From NCBI RefSeq assembly GCF_002777255.1, contig NZ_CP017634.1, positions 4,848,903-4,912,902 on the forward strand: a stretch of DNA of 64,000 nt, read 5' to 3'. How positions within the stretch are numbered: the first letter of the stretch is position 1; each line of letters begins with the position of its first letter. A program made the position numbers and the translations under genes. The notes under the pieces were generated by a model, which made no database searches, was not told where the DNA came from, and was given only the letters and a program-made list of their open reading frames with translations. Shown here piece by piece: positions 26,411 to 34,513 of this stretch. This DNA is from Candidatus Formimonas warabiya (GTDB lineage Bacteria; Bacillota; Dehalobacteriia; Dehalobacteriales; Dehalobacteriaceae).

Positions 26411-26477
26411 TTTGAGATGCATAATGGGAATATCTGAAAACAGGCAGAATACATATGTTTTATCATAGGAGAAGAAA

Positions 26478-26528
26478 ATGGAAGAAGCGATCAAGCAAGG
26501 ACAGAGTTTTGGGGGAGGGATCATTTGA
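26478..26528 (+). CDS. 16-residue leader ORF upstream of the DUF3052 gene
   Basis: ATG 26478 follows AGGAG (26467-26471) and encodes MEEAIKQGQSFGGGII. The TGA stop shares its A with the ATG of the next gene (TGATG), a classical coupling overlap. The Shine-Dalgarno of the next gene, GGGAGGG, lies inside this ORF. It may be a leader peptide or a chance reading frame. Confidence 0.35.
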   Translation: MEEAIKQGQSFGGGII

Positions 26529-27022
26529 TGGATCGCGTAGGAATTGAAACATTAGACCCAAAGTTAGAGATGGAGGAAACGATGAGTGTGGCCGTGCTCA
26601 ATGCGCCGGCGGATTACTGGGAGCGCATTGGCCGAAGCCCAAGTGATTTCATGATCCGGCAGCCGAGTTACGGCCGGCTGGACTTCATTCATCTCTTTGC
26701 CGTTAACAAGAAAATGCTTGAACAACAGTTGCGTCAATGGATTTACCTGCTGAAACCTGCAGGAATGATTTGGGTTTCCTGGCCAGAGAAGTCCTCTGAA
26801 TTTATCAGCGATTTGGATGAGCAGGTGATTAGAGAGATGGCCGGGAAAATAAACTTGGTGGGTGTTAAGATTTGCTCTTACGATGAGACTTGGCGGGCGA
26901 TAAAACTCGTCATCATGAAGGAAAAATCAGGCTGGCACAAGGGGTTAGGGCATCATGGGCATGGACGCGGCAGCAGCTTCACCCATCTTTGGAAAGGATT
27001 TTTGTCAAAAAGCCGATCATAG
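26528..27022 (+). CDS. DUF3052-like protein
   Basis: This 164-aa protein resembles the DUF3052 family: 'NAPADYWERIGRSPSDF' near residue 25, 'DFIHLFAVNKKMLEQQL' in the middle, and 'LKPAGMIWVSWPEKSSEF' followed by 'VGVKICSYDETWRAIKLVI'. The fold recalls a methyltransferase without a clear SAM loop; no function is established. The His/Gly-rich C-terminus 'WHKGLGHHGHGRGSS' could bind metal and is not a standard family feature. The start is ATG 26528, overlapping the leader ORF stop. Confidence 0.75.
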   Translation: MDRVGIETLDPKLEMEETMSVAVLNAPADYWERIGRSPSDFMIRQPSYGRLDFIHLFAVNKKMLEQQLRQWIYLLKPAGMIWVSWPEKSSEFISDLDEQVIREMAGKINLVGVKICSYDETWRAIKLVIMKEKSGWHKGLGHHGHGRGSSFTHLWKGFLSKSRS

Positions 27023-27036
27023 AAAAGGACTCGGTT

Positions 27037-27290
27037 GACGCAAGTTCTTAGCAAGTTTTAGAACTGCTAATACAGCGTGAGAACTGCAAATGCATGACTT
27101 AGTTGGCGTTTGACTCCCGCATATTTGGGGACATTCCGTTAGCGGTCAGGGGACACACCTCTTACAGAGGAATGTCCCCAATGAGTATGTCCCCTGACCG
27201 CTGATGGCGGGAGACTGAAGCAAGTTCTTGGTTTGGTTGCTTTTTACCAAACCTTAGAACTGCGAATACAGAGTAAGCCAAGTTAGTCAG
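27037..27290. repeat. Composite inverted/direct repeat element
   Basis: This 371-bp intergenic stretch (27023-27393) has no gene. At its centre, GGGGACATTCC (27127-27137) matches GGAATGTCCCC (27169-27179), and AGCGGTCAGGGGACA (27141-27155) matches TGTCCCCTGACCGCT (27188-27202), so the arms interleave. CTCCCGC (27114-27120) and GCGGGAG (27207-27213) enclose them. Outside are direct copies of TTAGAACTGC-AATACAG (27058 and 27254) and of GCAAGTTCTT (27040 and 27220). This looks like a small non-coding repeat element. Confidence 0.8.
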
Positions 27291-27393
27291 GTTAAAAAAT
27301 GTAAAGGGCCGGACAGTTATGGACTCCCATTGGTATGAATCATGCAACACATAAATAAGAATAGAGCAGAATGAAGTTCAATGGGAGTGCGGC

Positions 27394-28131
27394 ATGTCAA
27401 CAAATAAAAGGCGATATCTTTTATTCTTAATGATCCTGTTTTTGGCTGTTACCGGATGGTATCTTTATTGGGACTTTTCCGGCTTCTTCGCGTCCTGCGG
27501 CTTATATCAACCATATCCCGGTAATTTAATTAAACGGATTAATATTATGCTGGCAACCATGATGGTGTGGTCAGCCGGGAAAGACAGGTACGATTTAACA
27601 GACAACAGGCGCATGAAGGTTATTTTTTTGATATTATGGGGGGGAGAAGTTTCCTTTCTTCTGGGAAAAACCTTTGCCGGCATAGGATTCTTTGCGCTCT
27701 GTCAGTTTTTACTGATCCGAAGAAACGGTAGAGGACTGATCAGAAGTCTCAAGTGTGCCGGCGAAAAACAAAAAACTAAGCTCAAATTATTGGGGTTCAT
27801 GATCGTATGTATTCCACTGGTAGCGGTCGCATTCTGTTATCCTTTGCTCAGGGGTCACTTATTTTTCATCGCTTTGTTCTATGAAGTGCTTCTGAGTATA
27901 TCCTTATGGGTAGGATTAGCAAATTATCTAATAGGTCTATTTCCGAAAAAAAATGCAAAAATGGTTGCCTTAGGAATGATGTGTTTTTATTGGAGCGATT
28001 TCTTCATGGCACTTGGCCATATCATAGAGGTTAATCTTGTTTGGCTATTCGTCAACAGTGCTATTTGGATTCTTTATACCTGGGCCCTCCTTTTCCTTGC
28101 CTTGAGTTGTTATAAGTATCACAGCACGTGA
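27394..28131 (+). CDS. Polytopic membrane protein, YhhN/lysoplasmalogenase-like
   Basis: This 245-aa protein has about seven or eight transmembrane helices. The spacing of polar residues within the helices ('ILWGGEVSFLLGKTFAGIGF' and, near the end, 'MVALGMMCFYWSDFFMALGH') resembles the YhhN/TMEM86 family, whose known members hydrolyse lysoplasmalogens. The match is weak and the lipid function is only inferred. The start ATG follows GGGAGTGCGGC. A 20-codon gene follows 42 nt downstream. Confidence 0.6.
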   Translation: MSTNKRRYLLFLMILFLAVTGWYLYWDFSGFFASCGLYQPYPGNLIKRINIMLATMMVWSAGKDRYDLTDNRRMKVIFLILWGGEVSFLLGKTFAGIGFFALCQFLLIRRNGRGLIRSLKCAGEKQKTKLKLLGFMIVCIPLVAVAFCYPLLRGHLFFIALFYEVLLSISLWVGLANYLIGLFPKKNAKMVALGMMCFYWSDFFMALGHIIEVNLVWLFVNSAIWILYTWALLFLALSCYKYHST

Positions 28132-28173
28132 GAAGTTCAGATTGTCACACTATTTCAAAGGAGGTGAATTTAC

Positions 28174-28236
28174 ATGTTTACACAGCACTGGATGTTGCGT
28201 GAAACCGCCCATTGCAAAGAAGGCTGCATAGGATAG
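28174..28236 (+). CDS. 20-residue peptide gene
   Basis: ATG 28174 follows an unusually strong Shine-Dalgarno AAAGGAGGTGA (28157-28167) at ideal spacing. It encodes MFTQHWMLRETAHCKEGCIG, with two Cys and two His residues near the end, then TAG. Its own terminator is at 28263-28291. I recognise no family. It could be a short metal-binding or modified peptide, or a regulatory leader. Strength of the site and the terminator make a real translated gene plausible. Confidence 0.55.
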   Translation: MFTQHWMLRETAHCKEGCIG

Positions 28237-28262
28237 TCCCGGGGAAGACGGTAAACTCCCCA

Positions 28263-28291
28263 AAAGCTCATTCCCACGAATGGGCTTTTTT
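28263..28291 (+). terminator. Terminator after the 20-codon gene
   Basis: AAGCTCATTC pairs with GAATGGGCTT around loop CCAC, followed by six T residues. It separates the peptide gene from the DUF1002 gene. Confidence 0.88.
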
Positions 28292-28391
28292 ACTTTCGCT
28301 CTGATGGAGGGGGAAAAGTTGTCGGCGCAAGATTGATTTTTGTTTCAATTGGGTATGCTAAATCATACCAGAATGAGTAGGAGGGATAGGT

Positions 28392-29270
28392 ATGCATACC
28401 CGTAAAATAGCCATTATCATTTTAGTTTTCTTGGGAATTTTTTGCGCAAAGGAAGTTTTGGCGGATGCGGTGCGTGTCATCAGTTATGGGGCTGACCTGA
28501 CCGATGCCCAAAGAGACAAGGTATATGGCATCTTTGGATTGGAGGAAGGGGAGAAAAAGGATATTGCCGTAACAGAGGTGAGCAATAAAGAAGAAAAGAA
28601 ATACCTGGAGGGTTTAGTGGAACCAAAGGTGATCGGGTCGAAAGCTATTTCCTGCGCTTATGTGGAATTATTGGAAGCAGGTGCAGGCATTACGGTAAAA
28701 ACCCACAATATTACTTGGGTTACTCCTGAAATGTACGCCAGCGCTTTAACGACCGGAGAAGTGAAAGATGCCAAGGTGGTTGCCGCCGCTCCATTTCCTG
28801 TTTCGGGAACGGCAGCTTTGACAGGGATTTTTAAGGCTTTTGAGGCTGCTACCGGAAAGAACCTGGATAGAGAGGCGAAAGTTGTCGCCAACGAAGAAAT
28901 GGTACGTACCGGAGAAATCGGAGAAGCCATTGATAACAACCATAAAGCGGCTGATCTGGTGATTCGTATCAAAGAGGAAGTAATCAAAAGGAACTTAAGT
29001 GATCCCAGTGAAATTCGCCAGGTGGTGATCAATATTTCTCAGGACCTAAATGTGCAGCTGACGGAAAAGCAGATTCAGCAGTTGGTGTCGCTGATGCAAA
29101 AAATTAACGGCCTAAACTTAAGTGCCTCTGAAATCGGCACCCAGTTGGCGGATATCCGGTCCAAGCTGGATACCTTAGTCGCCCAAAGTCAAGGAATTAG
29201 AGGTTTCCTCCAGCGGATTCTGGATTTTTTGGCCCAAATCGTCAACGGCATTAAGTCTCTACTGAGTTAA
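28392..29270 (+). CDS. DUF1002 (YpuA-type) exported protein
   Basis: This 292-aa protein has a signal peptide (1-25, 'IIILVFLGIFCAKEVLA'). The DUF1002 signature 'SYGADLTDAQRDKVYGIFG' is near residues 31-50, followed by 'KAISCAYVELLEAGAGITV' and 'TGTAALTGIFKAFE'-like sequence ('SGTAALTGIFKAFEAATG'). The helical C-terminus contains 'LTEKQIQQLVSLMQKIN'. The function is unknown; the family is common in spore-formers. The start ATG follows GTAGGAGGG. Confidence 0.92.
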   Translation: MHTRKIAIIILVFLGIFCAKEVLADAVRVISYGADLTDAQRDKVYGIFGLEEGEKKDIAVTEVSNKEEKKYLEGLVEPKVIGSKAISCAYVELLEAGAGITVKTHNITWVTPEMYASALTTGEVKDAKVVAAAPFPVSGTAALTGIFKAFEAATGKNLDREAKVVANEEMVRTGEIGEAIDNNHKAADLVIRIKEEVIKRNLSDPSEIRQVVINISQDLNVQLTEKQIQQLVSLMQKINGLNLSASEIGTQLADIRSKLDTLVAQSQGIRGFLQRILDFLAQIVNGIKSLLS

Positions 29271-29287
29271 TGTAAGCCATTGACTTG

Positions 29288-29317
29288 TTGTCAGGCAGGA
29301 AAAGCCTATGGTATAAT
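29288..29317 (+). promoter_or_regulatory. Sigma-A promoter of gltX
   Basis: TTGTCA (29288-29293) and TATAAT (29312-29317) are spaced by 18 nt, about 45 nt before the gltX start. Confidence 0.7.
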
Positions 29318-29361
29318 TAGGAAGAATTTTAACTTGGTGAGATAGGGGAGGTCTTCGGCAC

Positions 29362-30834
29362 ATGGATAAGATCAGAGTGCGTTTTGCCCCAAGTCCCACG
29401 GGGCCGTTACATATAGGAGGGGCCAGATCGGCTCTTTTTAATTATTTATTTGTCAAACAAAATCAGGGGGACTTTATCCTGCGCATGGAGGATACCGACT
29501 TGGACAGGTCCTCTAAAGAATCGGAAGAAAACATTAAGCGTTCTTTAAAATGGTTGGGCATTGAGTGGAATGAAGGAATAGATGTGGGCGGCCCTCATGG
29601 CCCTTACCGCCAAACGGAGCGTTTGGAGATTTATCAAAAAGCGGTGCACCGGTTGATCCAGGAGGGACAGGCCTATTTCTGCTACTGCTCTGAAGAAGAA
29701 TGTGAAGCGGAACGACAGGAATTAATAGAAAAAGGAGAAACGCCCAGGTACTTGGGTAAGTGCCGCAACCTGACGGAAGAAGAGAAGAAAAAGTATGAGC
29801 AGGAAGGACGGCAGCCGGTGGTGCGTTTCCGGGTGCCGGACAACCATACCGTCACCATCCATGATCTGGTCCGGGGTGAAGTGTCTTTTGAGACGGCAGG
29901 AATGGGAGACTACATTATCGTCAAGTCCGACGGCATTCCTACCTATAATTTTGCCGTCGTCCTGGATGATGCCGACATGGGCATCACCCACGTCATACGG
30001 GGAGAAGAACATTTATCCAATACGCCCAGGCAGATTTTGATCTATGACGCCTTAGGCCTGCCGATGCCTCAATTTGCCCATATTTCTTTGATCTTAGGCA
30101 AAGACCGGTCTAAAATGAGCAAACGGCACGGGTCAACTTCTGTGGTGGCTTATCAGGAGCAAGGATACTTACCGGAAGCCCTGGTGAACTTTTTGGCTTT
30201 ACTGGGATGGGCTCCGGAAGGAGAAGAAGAAATCTTCTCCATGGGCCAATTAATTGAAAAATTCAGCTTGGACCGGGTGTCCAAGAGTCCGGCGGTATTT
30301 GACATGGAAAAATTAAAGTGGATTAACGGCCACTATATCAGAAATACCGAGCCGGAAAAATTAAAGGCTCTGGCCATTCCTTATCTTCAAGAGGCGGGAT
30401 TTATCGGTGCGGAGCTAGATGCGGACGAGTCGGCTTGGGTCAGTCTGGTCGTGGAAACGCTGCGCAATTATCTTTCCTGCCTGGAAGATCTTAAAGAACG
30501 GCTGGAAATATTCATGGGCCAGACGGTGCGCTTTGAAACGGAGGAGGCTAGAGCCATTCTCCAGGCGGAGCAGGTACCGACGGTGGTGAATCTGTTTGTA
30601 GCAAAAATCCGGGACAGTGAATCTGTTACAGCGGATTCGGTAAAAGGGATTTTGAAGCAAATTCGCAAAGAGACCAGTCTGGGGGGCAGCCAGGTTTTTA
30701 TGCCGATCCGGGTGGCCCTGACCGGACAAATGCACGGGCCCGATCTGGATAAACTGGCCGCCATTTTGGGTAAAGAAGTGATCATTGCCCGGCTGAGGGA
30801 TAGCGCGGCACAAATTGGCTATGCCATTGATTAA
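29362..30834 (+). CDS. gltX: Glutamyl-tRNA synthetase
   Basis: This 490-aa class Ib enzyme charges tRNA-Glu (and in many Firmicutes also tRNA-Gln for later amidation). The HIGH motif is 'PSPTGPLHIGG' at residues 8-18. The KMSKS-type motif is 'SKMSKRHGS' near 250, and the alpha-helical anticodon cage makes up the C-terminal 170 residues. 'YCYCSEEECEAERQ' (read as FCYCSEEEC) gives a possible Cys cluster at the insertion near 107-115. The ATG follows GGGGAGG. It has its own promoter. GlnRS is also encoded in this window. Confidence 0.98.
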   Translation: MDKIRVRFAPSPTGPLHIGGARSALFNYLFVKQNQGDFILRMEDTDLDRSSKESEENIKRSLKWLGIEWNEGIDVGGPHGPYRQTERLEIYQKAVHRLIQEGQAYFCYCSEEECEAERQELIEKGETPRYLGKCRNLTEEEKKKYEQEGRQPVVRFRVPDNHTVTIHDLVRGEVSFETAGMGDYIIVKSDGIPTYNFAVVLDDADMGITHVIRGEEHLSNTPRQILIYDALGLPMPQFAHISLILGKDRSKMSKRHGSTSVVAYQEQGYLPEALVNFLALLGWAPEGEEEIFSMGQLIEKFSLDRVSKSPAVFDMEKLKWINGHYIRNTEPEKLKALAIPYLQEAGFIGAELDADESAWVSLVVETLRNYLSCLEDLKERLEIFMGQTVRFETEEARAILQAEQVPTVVNLFVAKIRDSESVTADSVKGILKQIRKETSLGGSQVFMPIRVALTGQMHGPDLDKLAAILGKEVIIARLRDSAAQIGYAID

Positions 30835-30868
30835 TTTTTTTTATCCGGTTCCCGGACCCTGATATATC

Positions 30869-30898
30869 TTGACTATTTCCCCGTAATGGGGCTATAAT
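30869..30898 (+). promoter_or_regulatory. Sigma-A promoter of the T-box/cysE operon
   Basis: TTGACT (30869-30874) and TATAAT (30893-30898) are spaced by 18 nt, about 40 nt before the T-box leader. Confidence 0.8.
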
Positions 30899-30939
30899 TT
30901 TACGTAAAACTATCAAAAATATGTTTTATCGATCATGAA

Positions 30940-31175
30940 GGGAAAGAGTAAGCCGGATTGGCCTGCAGAGAGAATCCGCCGCCGGGTGTAAGCGGATTTA
31001 GGAACCAGTACGGTTGAAGTGCGTCCCGGAATCCATGGCCTGAAAGTGCTGCAAAGCCGTTAGGGCTGTGCGTGGCCTGCGTTAAGGGCGGCAAAGGAGG
31101 GGCTTTGGCCCAAACAGAGTGGAACCGCGGTGATCCCGTCTCTGTAGGCGACTACAGGGACGGGCTTTTTATTAT
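30940..31175 (+). promoter_or_regulatory. T-box leader, probably tRNA-Cys responsive
   Basis: The leader ends in the T-box sequence TGGAACCGCGG (31120-31130), which binds the uncharged tRNA acceptor end. It is followed by a terminator hairpin CCCGTCTCTGTA/TACAGGGACGGG with a T-run (about 31134-31170). Upstream is a stem I region starting with AATCCGC/GCGGATT. TGC (Cys) triplets follow GAA in the candidate specifier region near 31020 and 31046. The downstream genes cysE and cysS fit a cysteine response. The exact specifier was not modelled. Confidence 0.9.
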
Positions 31176-31270
31176 TTTATTTTGGCACAGGTTGGGATTT
31201 TTTCCTGGGAACTTGTGGACTTTTTTAGACATAACATAGTAAATGTGGTATTCTAGAAAGGAGAATGTCC

Positions 31271-31948
31271 ATGTTTAAACAATTGAGGGAAGATATTCAG
31301 GTTGTTTTTGACCGGGATCCGGCGGCAAAGAGCAAATGGGAGGTTTTACTCTGCTATCCGGGACTGCACGCGATTTGGATGCACCGCTTAGCCCATAAAC
31401 TTTATAAAAAAGGATGGACTTTTTGGGCCAGATTTGTTTCCCATATCAACAGGTTTATTACGGGGATTGAGATTCATCCCGGTGCCCTTTTGGGGGAAGG
31501 ACTGTTTATTGACCATGGCATGGGGATTGTGATTGGGGAAACGGCGGAAGTGGGAAAAAACGTCACCCTGTATAAAGGGGTTGTTCTGGGCGGCACCGGA
31601 AAAGAAAAAGGGAAACGGCACCCTACCATTGGCGACAATGTAGTGATCAGCAGCAATGCAACTGTTTTAGGATCCATTAAGATTGGAAATAATGTAAAGA
31701 TTGGAGCGGGATCGGTGGTACTCAGGGAGGTCCCGGATAATTGCACGGTGGTAGGTGTTCCTGGACGGGTTGTGGTGCGTAACGGACGAAAAATTGGCGA
31801 TGCGAAAATAACCACCATCGATTTGGAACATGCGGAGCTGCCCGATCCCATCGCGGAAATGCTGGCTTGCATGCAGCGGAGGATTGGGATTTTGGAGCAC
31901 CGCTTATTGGAATTGGAGGGAAAGAAAGATGGCAGTCAAAGTATTTAA
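31271..31948 (+). CDS. cysE: Serine O-acetyltransferase (CysE/EpsC)
   Basis: This enzyme acetylates serine with acetyl-CoA, the first step of cysteine synthesis. It is 225 aa with a short helical N-terminus and a left-handed beta-helix of hexapeptide repeats ('GIEIHPGALLGEGLFIDHGM', 'VVISSNATVLGSIKIGNNVK'). The catalytic His is in 'IDHGMG' around residue 78. ATG 31271 is chosen because GGAG at 31260-31263 is 7 nt upstream; ATG 31265 is too close. It overlaps cysS by 20 nt and is controlled by the T-box. Confidence 0.96.
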   Translation: MFKQLREDIQVVFDRDPAAKSKWEVLLCYPGLHAIWMHRLAHKLYKKGWTFWARFVSHINRFITGIEIHPGALLGEGLFIDHGMGIVIGETAEVGKNVTLYKGVVLGGTGKEKGKRHPTIGDNVVISSNATVLGSIKIGNNVKIGAGSVVLREVPDNCTVVGVPGRVVVRNGRKIGDAKITTIDLEHAELPDPIAEMLACMQRRIGILEHRLLELEGKKDGSQSI

Positions 31949-33392
31949 TACCTTGACGAAAAAGAAAGAGGAATTAGTGACCCGGGACCCCGGCAAAGTG
32001 AGCATGTATGTGTGCGGGCCGACCACCTATAATTATATCCACCTGGGCAATGCCCGCCCCCTGGTGGCTTTTGATACAGTAAGACGCTATCTGAAATACC
32101 GGGGTTACGATGTCACATACGTACAGAATTTTACCGATGTGGACGATAAGATTATTAATAGGTCCCGGGAAGAAGGGGAAAGTCCGGCGGCATTAGCCCA
32201 AAAATATATTAACGCCTATTTTGAGGATGCGGATGCCTTAAATGTCTTAAGGGCGGATGTACATCCCCGGGTGACGGATCATATGGGTGAAATCATTCAA
32301 ATGGTACAGGGGATTATGGAGAAGGGCCTGGCTTATGAAGTGGGGGGAAACGTCTACTTTGATGTGCGCAAGTTCTTCGGATACGGCAAGCTGTCCGGGC
32401 GGGACCTGGACGAGATGAAAGCGGGGGCCAGGGTAGATGTAGGGGAGGAAAAACAGGATCCTCTGGATTTTGCCCTGTGGAAAGCGGCCAAACCTGGGGA
32501 GCCCAGTTGGGATAGCCCCTGGGGCCAGGGACGGCCGGGGTGGCATATTGAATGTTCCGCCATGTCTTTAAAATATTTGGGCCCTGGTTTCGATATTCAC
32601 GGGGGAGGAGCAGACCTGATTTTCCCCCACCATGAAAATGAAATCGCTCAAACAGAGGCTTTTTCCGGACAGCAGTTTGTGCGCTACTGGCTGCACAACG
32701 GCTTTATTACGGTAAACGAAGAAAAAATGTCTAAATCTTTGGGGAATTTTTTCTTGCTCAGGGATATCCTGGCCAGGTTCTCCCCGGACGTGATCCGGTT
32801 TTATCTTCTTTCCACCCACTATCGCAGCCCTTTGGATTTTGACGACCAAAAGCTGCACGTGGCGGAAAAGGGTCTGGAACGGATCCGTACCTCTTTGAGG
32901 CTGGTGGAGGATACTTTAAGGATGTGTAAGAAATCCCCGGATCAGGGACAAGCCGGAGCGGCAGGAGAATTGCAGCAGAAGCTGGATGCCATTAAGGCTG
33001 CTTTCATTGAAGCTATGGATGATGATTTTAACACTTCCCTGGCTATTGCCGCGGTATTTGATTTGAGCCGGGAGGCAAACAGTTTTATTAATGACAGCAG
33101 TTTTAAGCCGGGAAAAGCTGCGGTGCCGGTGCTGGAAAAGGCCCTCGGTATTTTTCATGAATTTCATGAGGTATTGGGGATGATTGAACCAAATAGACCG
33201 GCAGGAATACAAGATCAAGGTATGGATGAAAAGTTAATGGAAATAATTATCGATATCAGGCAAGAGGCCCGGAAAAAGAAGGATTGGGCTACCGCCGACG
33301 CCATCCGGGACCGGCTGAAAGCAGCGGGAATCATCCTGGAAGATACGCCCCATGGTGTGCGCTGGAAAAAGATTGATGGTGCCCATGAATAG
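31929..33392 (+). CDS. cysS: Cysteinyl-tRNA synthetase
   Basis: This 487-aa class Ia synthetase has the zinc and HIGH region 'YVCGPTTYNYIHLGNARPLV' near residues 26-45. Zinc ligands continue in 'HIECSAMS' and 'HGGGADLIFPHHENE' (about 205-240), and 'KMSKSLGNF' is near 268. The C-terminus is the anticodon-binding bundle. The start is ATG 31929 with GGAGGG upstream, inside the end of cysE; the upstream frame is a shadow. Coupling cysE-cysS under one T-box balances Cys supply and charging. Confidence 0.98.
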   Translation: MAVKVFNTLTKKKEELVTRDPGKVSMYVCGPTTYNYIHLGNARPLVAFDTVRRYLKYRGYDVTYVQNFTDVDDKIINRSREEGESPAALAQKYINAYFEDADALNVLRADVHPRVTDHMGEIIQMVQGIMEKGLAYEVGGNVYFDVRKFFGYGKLSGRDLDEMKAGARVDVGEEKQDPLDFALWKAAKPGEPSWDSPWGQGRPGWHIECSAMSLKYLGPGFDIHGGGADLIFPHHENEIAQTEAFSGQQFVRYWLHNGFITVNEEKMSKSLGNFFLLRDILARFSPDVIRFYLLSTHYRSPLDFDDQKLHVAEKGLERIRTSLRLVEDTLRMCKKSPDQGQAGAAGELQQKLDAIKAAFIEAMDDDFNTSLAIAAVFDLSREANSFINDSSFKPGKAAVPVLEKALGIFHEFHEVLGMIEPNRPAGIQDQGMDEKLMEIIIDIRQEARKKKDWATADAIRDRLKAAGIILEDTPHGVRWKKIDGAHE

Positions 33393-33795
33393 GGAGACGC
33401 CGGAAAAGGTGGAATTGCTGCCTTCTTTAACCTTGGCTTATATCGGGGATGCCGTATATGAGCTCTGGGTCCGTGAGCATTTAGTGGCCCAAGGCTGCAC
33501 CAAAGTGCATGATTTGCACCGGATGGCCATAAAATATGTGAATGCGGGAACCCAATCCAAATTGGTGGCCCAATTGGATGCCCTTTTAGATGAAAAAGAG
33601 GCCCAGGTTTTAAGGAGGGGCCGTAACGCCAAAAGCGGCCGGCAGCCAAAGCATATGGAGATGATTGATTACCGGCGGGCTACCGGATTGGAGGCCCTGG
33701 TAGGTTATTTGTATCTTGAGAAAAAACAGGAACGGCTGGAACAAATTTTTTCCTTGCTGGCCCAGTTGATCGAAGCAGAGCTGGCCGTGAAATAA
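33385..33795 (+). CDS. mrnC: Mini-ribonuclease 3 (MrnC)
   Basis: This RNase III-like endonuclease without an RNA-binding domain processes the ends of 23S precursor RNA. It is about 136 aa. The RNase III signature region 'SLTLAYIGDAVYELWVREHL' is near the N-terminus. 'GRNAKSGRQPKHMEMIDYR' and 'ATGLEALVGYLYLEKKQERL' carry the acidic catalytic residues. I chose ATG 33385, which overlaps the end of cysS by 8 nt; ATG 33376 is also possible. In this genome it may also face the fragmented 23S rRNA. Confidence 0.92.
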   Translation: MNRETPEKVELLPSLTLAYIGDAVYELWVREHLVAQGCTKVHDLHRMAIKYVNAGTQSKLVAQLDALLDEKEAQVLRRGRNAKSGRQPKHMEMIDYRRATGLEALVGYLYLEKKQERLEQIFSLLAQLIEAELAVK

Positions 33796-33828
33796 CCTGA
33801 AACAGCATCGGTTCCGGGAGGGAGAGAA

Positions 33829-34509
33829 ATGAAGGTCACATTAATAAATCATACTCCGAACCCTGATGAAACAGTGGCGGCAGCAGCCCGCTTGTGCTAT
33901 TCTCCTCTGGGGGCGGCAGAGATTAGGGAGAAGTTTTTACCAGGGGAAGCGGAAAGCTTTTTGAATAACCTGGTGGAGATGGGGCACTTGTCACCGGTGG
34001 AACATGTCTCCTTTACCTTTGCCATCGAAGGGGTGAGCCGGGTTTTGTCCCATCAGCTGGTGCGCCACAGAATTGGTGTATCCTATTCCCAAAAGTCCCA
34101 GCGTTATGTGAGAGAGAACCAATTTGAATATATCATTCCTCCCTCGATTCTGAAGAATCCGGAAGCGGAAAAAATATTCCGGGACAAGATGGGAGAAATT
34201 CAGCTGGCTTATAACGAATTAGCAAAGCTGGTTCCCCCGGAAGATGCCCGGTATGTTTTGCCCAATGCCACGGAGACGAAGCTGGTGGTGACCTATAACG
34301 CCCGCAGCTTATACCACTTTTTCCAGCTCCGGTGCTGTAAAAGAGCCCAATGGGAAATCCGCCATCTGGCGGAATTAATGCTGGAGGAAGTGAAGAAGGT
34401 GGCGCCAAGCCTTTTCAGTAAAGCGGGCCCTACCTGTGTTTCCCAGGGAATCTGTTTTGAGGGAAAGATGTCATGCGGCAGAGTTGCCAGCATTCGAAGC
34501 AGGAGTTGA
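33829..34509 (+). CDS. thyX: ThyX, FAD-dependent thymidylate synthase
   Basis: This enzyme makes dTMP from dUMP using methylene-THF and FADH2. It is 226 aa. The ThyX signature RHRxxSxxxxSqRY appears as 'RHRIGVSYSQKSQRYV' near residues 76-91. 'TFAIEGVSRVLSHQLV' precedes it. The C-terminus has 'AQWEIRHLAELMLEEV'. The ATG follows GGGAGGGAG. Next to mrnC and rlmB is the usual clostridial position. No thyA is visible here. Confidence 0.96.
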   Translation: MKVTLINHTPNPDETVAAAARLCYSPLGAAEIREKFLPGEAESFLNNLVEMGHLSPVEHVSFTFAIEGVSRVLSHQLVRHRIGVSYSQKSQRYVRENQFEYIIPPSILKNPEAEKIFRDKMGEIQLAYNELAKLVPPEDARYVLPNATETKLVVTYNARSLYHFFQLRCCKRAQWEIRHLAELMLEEVKKVAPSLFSKAGPTCVSQGICFEGKMSCGRVASIRSRS

Positions 34510-34513
34510 GCGT

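Noticed and set aside
27127..27202. A CRISPR-like repeat array
   Set aside because: The repeats are inverted, few and unequally spaced, with no regular spacers and no cas genes in the window.
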